From contig JAZBRS010000026.1 in NCBI GenBank assembly GCA_037176725.1, positions 146,951,501 to 147,015,500 of the forward strand: a stretch of 64,000 nt of DNA. The letters run 5' to 3'. The translations under genes were made by a program, and so were the position numbers. The notes under the pieces were generated by a model that searched no databases, was not told the DNA's origin, and saw only the letters and a program-made list of their open reading frames with translations. The stretch is from Posidonia oceanica (taxonomy: Eukaryota > Streptophyta > Magnoliopsida > Alismatales > Posidoniaceae). Positions 57,201 through 64,000 of this stretch are shown one piece after another. Numbering within the stretch: the stretch's first letter is position 1; every line of letters starts with the position of its first letter.

Positions 57201-60200
57201 CATTCTGTCTCTATTATAAACAAATTCAATATCCAAGAAATACTTGGGTCTGCCCACGTCTTTGGTCACAAAGTGTTTCTGTATATGATCCTTCGTCCTC
57301 TGGATTCCTGTAAGATCACTACCAGTTACCAGAATATGATCCACATGCAGTTAGTATCACACAACTATTGTCTGTCTGTCTGTAGAACACAGAATGATCC
57401 ACAACACACAACCTCAAAATCCATAAGTAGTAACAATGTTGCTAAACTTCTCACCTGTGGACTCTGTTTAAGTCGATAGATAGCTTTCTTGAGAAGGCAC
57501 ACCTGATTCTCCTCTTGAGCAACATACCCAGGAGGTTGCTCCATAAGATCACCATACAGAAACGTATTCTTGACGTCGAGTTGACAGACTTCTCAAGATT
57601 TGTTGATAGCAATGTAAGGAATAACTCTGATGAAATTCAACCGAGCAACAGGAGAGAATGTCTCAGAGTAATCAATGCCATACTCCTGTGTAAAGTCTCG
57701 TGCTACGAGGCAAGCTTTGTATCTGTCTACCAAACCATCAGGTTTGTATTTAAGTATCCAGAGATACTTGGGAACCTGCATTTCAAACATGAGAGACCTG
57801 GTAACATCAAGGATATGGCGATGCTTGCGTTCCGCCACACCATTTTGCTGTGATGTACGAGGACAAGAGGTCTGATCGATAACACCAAGAGATTCACAAT
57901 AATTGCGTAAACTTGATTTAGTAATTCTAATGCATTATCAGTACGAAGAATTTTTGGACAAATAGAATATTGATTTATTATTTCCACGAAAAACTTTTGA
58001 TAGCATCAAGAACACTGACTCTATCTTTCAATAAATAAATCCAAGATACTCGTAAAAAATCATCAATAAAAATAATATAATATTTTTAACCAGACACAGA
58101 AGGTGTTTAAGTTGGACCCCACACATCATAATGAACCAACTCAAAAGGACTCTGACTCCTAACTAAACTAAGACGACGAAAGGTAGCACAATGATGTTTA
58201 CCTAACTCACACGACTCGACTCACACTGAAAAGAAGAAATAAACATCCATGGAAGAGCTTGCTGTAGTTTACGATGAGAAGGATGATCCAAGCGACGATG
58301 CCAAATAATAGACTGATCTGCAGTGGAAGTTAATGATGCAAGGCCTCGAGGTATCTCATCTTTGACTAGTAAGTAGACTCCTTGACCTTTGTCACGTCTC
58401 AAACCAATCATCTTCTCCGTCTGCAGGTCCTGAAAGGTACAGTGAAAAGGAAAGAATGTAACAAAGCAATTAAGATGTTTGGTGATGGAGCTAATTGACA
58501 AAAGATTAACTAAAAATTCAGGGACATAAAGGACTTTGTCTAAAGTCAACTGAGACGTAGCACGAATTGTGCCTTGTCCAGACACACGACAAGTCCTACC
58601 GTCTGCAATGAAAACTGATCTAATGTCGGGTAATTGGGATAAGCGAGAATAAAGGTCACAATTACCTGTCATATGAGAGGATATCTCTGAATCAATAATC
58701 TAAGAACTATCCTTAGAAGCAAATAGACCAGAAGTACCTGACGTGGAAGCAGTAGCACATGATACCCTAACTGCGGAAGATTGAGTCTCTCTAAATCGGA
58801 GAAAATGGACATATTCCTCCTGAGAGAGTGTTACTAGAGATACACTATCAGTAGGAGTAGCTGAAGATGTATCCTGTACCTCTGTAAAAACCTGTGTCCA
58901 ATCGGATCTCCCAAACTTCTCTCAGTAACGATCAGATTTGTGGTTAGTGTGACCACAGTGCTCACAAAGAGTACGATCTCGGCCATCGATCCGTCCTCAA
59001 CCTCCTTCTCTGCCAGAATTGCGACCACTACCACGAGTGGCTGCTATAACTGAATGATCTGATGTAGACGTGGGTGTACCAGTAGAGATGCGAAGAACCC
59101 AAGCAAAGGTACTCTCCAGGCTAGGAGTAGACCCCAGACTTGAGACAAAAGTTATGAAGTCAGACTAGATAGATATGTAGCAATGTTAAGCTCCTCCCGA
59201 TACCGACGCATCGTAGTGATATTTGATGTTAGTGGGTGATACAAATCAAGCTCCTCAAGAAGGAATCGAAGTGAAAAGAAATGCTGTTGTACTGAACTAT
59301 CACCCATTTTCAAGGTGAAGATCTGCTCATACACCTCAAAGACTCTAGAGATATTTTGCTCGTATCCATACATCATCTTCAGAGTATCCCAGATTTTCTT
59401 CGTAGGGCGTAAAAGCATCACCCCATGAGCAACCGAAGATTCCATGCTATTCATCATCCATGAGACAATTGTTGAATCCTCGGCATACCAATCTTCAAAG
59501 GCACTATCCTTTGCATCAGGTGGAGGCTGAGTGAGGCTGAGTGAGGTGTTTAAGTTTTCTGTGAGCAGTCAAAAAGGTTTCAAAACTTTGTATCCACATA
59601 AAGTAGTTCTTTCCATCAAGTTTTGTTGAAGTTCCACTCAGATTCTTAACAAACCCATCCTTAGAGGTCATAAATCAAATCTGAATACAGTTACTTGAAG
59701 GGTAAAAATGATGCAGAAAATACTTTAAAAAGATGAGACAAAGCAGTAGTCAAGTGGAAGACAATAACAACCCTCAGTAGTAGTAGATAATGATAGAAAC
59801 AGTCCTCTTCATGAACTATGTAGCAACATCAATCACGATACACGATCGGGAGTATTTAGAAATACCTTTTGATGTCCCGTTTACATGCGTAATGGGCTGC
59901 CAGTTGAAGAACAAGGCCATCGGAGGCCTACTAGGGGCCGGAAATGGACCGTCGGAGGCCTATCGGCGGTGGAGGGGGCTCTAGCAGCCCCTGTTGATGA
60001 GGGAGAAGGTAGAGGAAGAGACGGACAGCACTGGAAAGCCGGAAAACAGAGGTCGGAGCTGTTGCTGGCCCCGAAGGTGGCCGGAAACAGCAGAGAAAAT
60101 GGTGGCCGACGGTTAGGGTTTCTCTTTTGGTTCTGTTACCATGAAAAGGTGGAAAAGAAAGGTGTATATCTCTATTAGGTCAAGATATTACATATATATA

Positions 60201-62740
60201 AGGTAGAATATATAAATGGATATCCGTTTACCCTATTACCCTATTATATGACTCAATCTATAATACTCTAATGAACTCAACAGAGACATCTATCAAAGTT
60301 TTGGTTGAAACATGACTACGAAATTCACCAAAATCTTGAAAGTGTGATATGAAACTTCAAGTAAGATTATTAAGTCAAGTTAACAATTAAGGTTGATATG
60401 TTGCGAGTTTTTGAAAGTAAAATTGATGCAAAGGAGAATGTAAAGTTGACCAAAAAAGAGTTTTAGTCTACCATGAAAGGAAGACTGTGCTCAAATAAAT
60501 TTGAAGAAAATAAGAATTTTTAGTGTCGTTTGTCGAATGTTGTCTTTGGATATCTACTGGAAGCATATGTTGAGGCAACTAAGTTTTGGTAGAATCATGA
60601 CCAGGAAGTACCTCAAAAACTTGAAAGTGATATAAAACTTCAAGAAATTTAATATAATTTACGTAAATTTAATATAAGAGTAGGTTAAATTGTTTCAAAT
60701 TTCAACATTTGATAAGTGAGAAATTTCTAGGTATTGACCCACATAAAATTGTATAGTATTTAGCTAGATTCCATGTTATGTAACTAGGTGGTTGCATGGG
60801 GATTGTAGATGTGGGATTTGCAGATAGGCTTTAAAGACTATAGGTGAAAAAGAGGCTGAAAAATCTTTATCAGAAAAACAGGTGGCAAAATACGAAAATT
60901 AGAAATATTCTATTGATTGGATCACCTGGTTAGAAGCTTGAGTATATGTAGCCTATCCATCCCTGTTTACTTGGTAACAACCAACAATTCATATAGTTGT
61001 GCTCTTGTAGAAAGACACAATATTTTAGGTTCTTGATATCACACAGAAATGCTTACGTACAATTAAATGTTCTATACTATTTGAGATTTTATTTTCTAGG
61101 TGCATGAATAGACAGAACTAAATGTGATTGTTGATAGTATTGGCATGATGTTACTTTGTTGACAATTTCTAACATTTATTGTCATCAGTCACTGATGAGC
61201 AGGTTCAATGTGCAAGGGTTTCCAACCATCTTGGTATTTGGTTCTGACAAGGAGAGCCCATATCCCTATGAGGGTGCAAGAACATCGTCAGCAATTGAAT
61301 CATTTGCACTGGAGCAACTGGAGAGCAACATCCCTCCCCCTGAAGTACATGAGCTAACAAGCCAAGTAAGCTTTTCTATATCTTCATTTGGAGATTCTGT
61401 TTTTTTTTTACCACTTTTCCATGTATCATCTGGCGTAAATTCTTTTGTTTGTAGGATGTCATGGAAAACAAGTGTGCTTCTGCTGCCATATGCTTTGTAG
61501 CTTTCTTACCAGATATTTTGGATTCGAGAGCAGAGGGAAGAAATAAGTACATCAACCTTCTGTTATCAGTTGCAGAAAAATTTAAAAGAAGTCCCTACAG
61601 GCAAGCTCTTAGATTATTTATTTGCCACGTCTCAAATTCGTAGCTCACACTCGATTCCAAGGGATTTATCTAAAACTCATCAAATATATAATTTTTTTAA
61701 AATTCTTATGAAATTGAGCTTTAGGACGCAAAGATGTTATTAAGGAGATATTGGTTGTAGGATTGTGCTACTAGGCACTAGTTGCATCACAAACTTTTAG
61801 TGGCATGATGGAATCGTGACTGCATGGAATGACTGTGAGACGCATGTGCCATAATATGCTCTGGATGCATGCATCTCACTGTCTTGCCTGATAAGTCACA
61901 ACTCCATTGTACCAAAAATACACCTGCTCTATGTATAACAAAATGGAAAAAATGTTGTTGCTGTAATTATACTGAATATTTTTTGGAAGATTATTACTCA
62001 ATATGGGTTTACACCACTTAGTTCTATTATCTTTGAAGAGAGAAAAAGTGACACCTTTTTACATATAAAATAAATATGGGAAATATTTTATGAAGTGGTT
62101 GAATTTAAGAAATCAGCTGTCTAGGTTTACTTGCTCTTAGGATTCAATTTTTCTTCAATGATGCATCGTCTGCAATTAAAATTGTCTTTATAAATCAGTA
62201 CTCTTACAGGTAAAGATGAATCCAGCACAATTTGCATGCTAAAAAATGGCCATTTTTTTGATCTGCCATATGCATCCTTCTAATTTTCATTTCACAAACT
62301 AAACATACCTTGTTTTGCAGCTATGTTTGGGCAGCTGCAGTTAAGCAGGCCGATCTTGAGAATCAAGTTGGTGTTGGAGGATATGGATACCCTGCTTTGG
62401 TGGCTCTCAATGTGAAGAAAGGTGCATATGCTCCACTTCGCAGTGCCTTTGAGCTAGATCAGGTCATGTGAGTTATACTATCTTGATGGATTGTTTCTTG
62501 TCATGCTTTCCCCCTCTTTTCTCCTTTACTTTTCTTGGGGAAAATTAATAGACTTGCTTTTCCAGTGAATTTGTCAAGGAAGCCGGACGTGGAGGCAAGG
62601 GAAATCTTCCACTCAGTAGTGCTCCTACAATTGTTTCAACAGAGCCTTGGGATGGTAAAGATGGAGTGATTCTCGAAGAGGATGAGTTCTCCCTTGAAGA
62701 TCTCATGGGGGATGACGGCCCAGCCAAAGACGAGTTATAA
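48248..62740 (+). CDS. PDIL2-3: Protein disulfide isomerase-like (P5/PDIL2-3 class), 9 exons, 433 aa
   Basis: Exons: 48248-48373, 48467-48625, 48965-49078, 51631-51788, 54380-54479, 61189-61365, 61455-61600, 62321-62467, 62566-62740; total 1302 bp, stop TAA 62738-62740. All introns are GT-AG except intron 7 (61601-62320), GC-AG. Residues 1-23 form a signal peptide ([15 protein letters not shown]). The first thioredoxin domain has CGHC at 59-62 and the cis-Pro P103; the second has CGHC at 187-190 and cis-Pro P231; a P5-type C-terminal domain follows; the end is acidic with KDEL (430-433), an ER-retention signal. It would form or rearrange disulfides in secretory proteins in the ER lumen. The length is close to other plant PDIL2 proteins (about 440). 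Intron 4 splits the Trp codon just before the second CGHC. Start: ATGGCG in good context (GTGCGATGG). Intron 5 (54480-61188) holds an antisense copia element. No canonical AATAAA was seen within 300 bp after the stop. Confidence 0.95.
50047..50343. mobile_element. Probable MITE in intron 3
   Basis: Imperfect inverted ends: TAGGTAGCATTTGGATGGGA on the left and, on the right, the complement TAAGGGTGTGTTTGTTATGG. Similar ends occur in plant hAT-type MITEs. An 8-bp TSD was not found, so this is a tentative call. Confidence 0.4.
56244..56384 (-). repeat. Copia 3' LTR (141 bp)
   Basis: Minus-strand start TGTTGAGTTCATTAG at 56384; end CCTTTTCA at 56244. Matches 60142-60282. Confidence 0.95.
56385..56395 (-). 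promoter_or_regulatory. Copia polypurine tract
   Basis: The minus strand reads TTGAGGGGGAG immediately before the 3' LTR start TGTTGAG. Canonical copia PPT position. Confidence 0.9.
56392..56640 (-). pseudogene. Copia RNase H, C-terminal part
   Basis: [20 protein letters not shown], then [12 protein letters not shown] and DIFTKGL are the conserved C-terminal blocks of copia RNase H. Upstream parts (57344-57108) carry RT tail motifs such as [10 protein letters not shown]. Frameshifts and stops intervene. Confidence 0.85.
57593..57987 (-). pseudogene. Copia integrase core joined to RT by deletion
   Basis: From 57987: [11 protein letters not shown] then, after a frameshift, the [17 protein letters not shown] integrase segment ending in PKYLW at about 57758. 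Directly after W the sequence becomes the RT block [21 protein letters not shown] full-length copia would have several hundred codons here, so about a kilobase has been lost. RT starts beyond the joint and soon decays. Confidence 0.8.
58202..58672 (-). pseudogene. Copia gag-pre-integrase and zinc segment
   Basis: Minus strand: a protease-side remnant ([16 protein letters not shown], then [20 protein letters not shown]), then [13 protein letters not shown], the GAG-pre-integrase block. Decayed open segments continue up to 59034. Confidence 0.75.
59152..59671 (-). pseudogene. Copia gag, N-terminal (UBN2-type)
   Basis: ATG at 59669-59671 on the minus strand, then a gag start with [14 protein letters not shown] and later [30 protein letters not shown]. 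These are blocks of the UBN2 gag domain. A frameshift around 59530 separates the two parts; the C-terminal end is decayed. Confidence 0.8.
60130..60141 (-). promoter_or_regulatory. Copia primer-binding site
   Basis: The minus strand reads TGGTAACAGAAC directly after the 5' LTR end, 10 of 12 matches to TGGTATCAGAGC (complement of initiator tRNA-Met). Confidence 0.85.
60142..60282 (-). repeat. Copia 5' LTR (141 bp)
   Basis: Minus-strand start TGTTGAGTTCATTAG at 60282, end CCTTTTCA at 60142. Its partner is 56244-56384. Confidence 0.95.
61601..62320 (+). other. PDI intron 7 with GC-AG borders
   Basis: The exon ends CCCTACAG and the intron begins GCAAGC, matching the consensus AG|GCAAG of plant GC-AG introns. 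The acceptor TTTTGCAG precedes CTATGTTTGGG. The joined codon is AGC (Ser 327), and the frame is kept through exon 8. Confidence 0.75.
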
Positions 62741-64000
62741 TTCCATGCCGTCGGTGATGAGTTCAAGAACAGTGAACACAGCTGGAGGTGAATTATGATT
62801 GCTGTTGATATTGTGGTGAAACAGTTTTGCTCAATTTAATTTGATGGGGTTGTTCGAGAAAACCAGCTCTATGTTACAAATTGACATCAGTGTTGGATTC
62901 CTTAGGATATACTGAAAGACTGTTGAATCTGTGTTCTTAATTATTGGCATAATGGTTTCAGACGGCTTATTTGAGGCAGCTTGCTTACTTTCTAAACACT
63001 AGCATATGGTCCATTCAAGCGTAAAAATAGAATCATAGGAATATAAATCTTACTTCTCCCTCAAGAATTGCTTGAGAGTTGTGTATATTGAGCTGCATTT
63101 TATATAACAAATAACAGATACAATTTCTTGAATTTAGGGTATTATCACAATAGGAGTATTCCTATTTTTGAAGGAAAAAAAAATTTTAATTAAAGATCAC
63201 ATAGATTTTACATACTTTGAAATATAATTCTAATCCAAAAATCAAATTAAGAGTGGTATCAGGAAATCTTTCCAAAATGCACCTGCAAGCTGGTTGCTCA
63301 CGAAGAGAGAGCTTGGACGTGAGAATGGTTATTCTTCCTGATAATGATTGAGAGTAGAAAGGGTGGCGCCATCCTAACCTGCAATGTAACAAGTTTACAA
63401 CATTGCCCGTCTTATTTGTGAATGGAACTGGTATACCTGCAGATAAATAGGTAGAAAAATCTCTACTTTTGCTCATTCCAAATGAGATAGGAATCAAACA
63501 AAGCATAGTTCATTTGGTACGTAATTATTACTTTAGTTGAAAAATTACGGATGCTAAATACTCAACTGTCTAATGATCAATGGCTTGGGATTGTGCGCTT
63601 ATAGGATTCTTGTGCGTTACTTCTCGATATCTCTGAATTGTTTGCGTTGGTATGTTTTTTTATTTTCAGTTTGTGAAGAAGTAGCCCAACTTTAGTCTCA
63701 CAATGATTGTGAGATAAAAATTTAGAGGTCTTACATATATTCAAGATATTGTATTTTAATTGGTTGAATGTTAGAGTGTGAGTCTTACATTTGTGACCCT
63801 GGTGGTGCGTGCTTGTTGCATTCACAATTAAGTTAAATACTTGTGATATATATTTGGAATCATTATTTTTTATTTATGAGTTTATTAACTAACTTCAAAT
63901 TATTTCAAATGGTTTTCTCTTATTTGAGTAATTGCAAATAAAATAGTTTTTATTGAACGAATGTTTTTGGGAGTTATATTACATCAATTGGGTTATACAA
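62741..64000. other. PDI 3' flank and intergenic sequence
   Basis: The PDI 3' untranslated region probably occupies the first few hundred bases. No further gene, element or repeat that I can support. Small minus-strand open frames (63186-63506, 63577-63825) have no recognised features. Confidence 0.5.

Larger units (their letters stand above)
56244..60282 (-). mobile_element. Copia retrotransposon, antisense in PDI intron 5
   Basis: 4039 bp with two 141-bp LTRs (56244-56384 and 60142-60282), differing at about six positions, all transitions by my reading. The 5-bp TSD GAGAC flanks it at 56239-56243 and 60283-60287. The minus-strand order is PBS, gag, integrase, RT remnant, RNase H, polypurine tract. 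The coding region has stops, frameshifts and an integrase-RT deletion, so it is structurally complete at the ends but non-autonomous. Confidence 0.95.
54480..61188 (+). other. PDI intron 5, 6709 bp, with nested copia
   Basis: The donor follows the codon AAG (GT at 54480-54481); the acceptor ends at 61188 (CATCAG). The element occupies 56244-60282 with its TSD. Without it and one TSD copy, the intron would be about 2.7 kb. The rest is A/T-rich without recognised features. Confidence 0.8.

Noticed and set aside
63186..63825. Two minus-strand frames after the PDI gene
   Set aside because: They are short, lack recognised motifs and lie in A/T-rich intergenic DNA.

Overview
This is nuclear DNA from a flowering plant. 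Introns follow GT-AG rules, one gene encodes an ER protein disulfide isomerase of the plant PDIL2-3/P5 class, and most of the rest is plant LTR retrotransposon sequence (Tat-type Ty3/gypsy, Sirevirus-type Ty1/copia) plus a Mutator-like element. I cannot name the species. There are no CRISPR arrays, operons or prokaryotic systems.

Layout. 1-9017: minus-strand 3' half of a Tat-type Ty3/gypsy element (linker, RT, RNase H, second RNase H, integrase, then a plant-mobile-domain-like ORF and a 59-bp tandem array), broken by a few stops and frameshifts. 9018-20050: a rearranged block of Tat LTRs, including a 7.1-kb inverted repeat (two 2353-bp arms), a gag split into opposite orientations, and an exact 30-bp minisatellite. 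20175-23910: minus-strand protease and gag. 25038-26508: a solo LTR with target-site duplication (TSD) CAAGG. 26580-29469: primer-binding site and a 2.9-kb Tat LTR on the minus strand. 29470-30560: tandem arrays. 30989-35508: a decayed Sirevirus pol plus an extra env-like ORF whose start region is tandemly duplicated. 36347-36570: a tRNA-like SINE. 36648-37881: a solo Sirevirus LTR (TSD AGTAT). 37887-43616: a Mutator-like element whose transposase ORF is split by a solo Tat LTR (39960-42371, TSD CAAAT) and which carries an antisense GRF zinc-finger fragment. 44221-46614: another solo LTR (TSD ATATG).

48248-62740 is the only intact host gene: nine exons encoding a 433-residue protein with a signal peptide, two CGHC thioredoxin domains and a C-terminal KDEL. 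A canonical ER stress element (CCAAT-N9-CCACG, minus strand) lies 151 bp upstream of its ATG. Intron 5 (6.7 kb) contains a complete but defective 4.0-kb copia element in antisense (TSD GAGAC), and intron 7 appears to use a GC-AG splice pair.

The retroelements form nested layers. Solo LTRs dominate, which means most insertions were later reduced by LTR-LTR recombination. The Tat block at 9-20 kb is the least ordinary part: its inverted structure is not explained by simple nested insertion.
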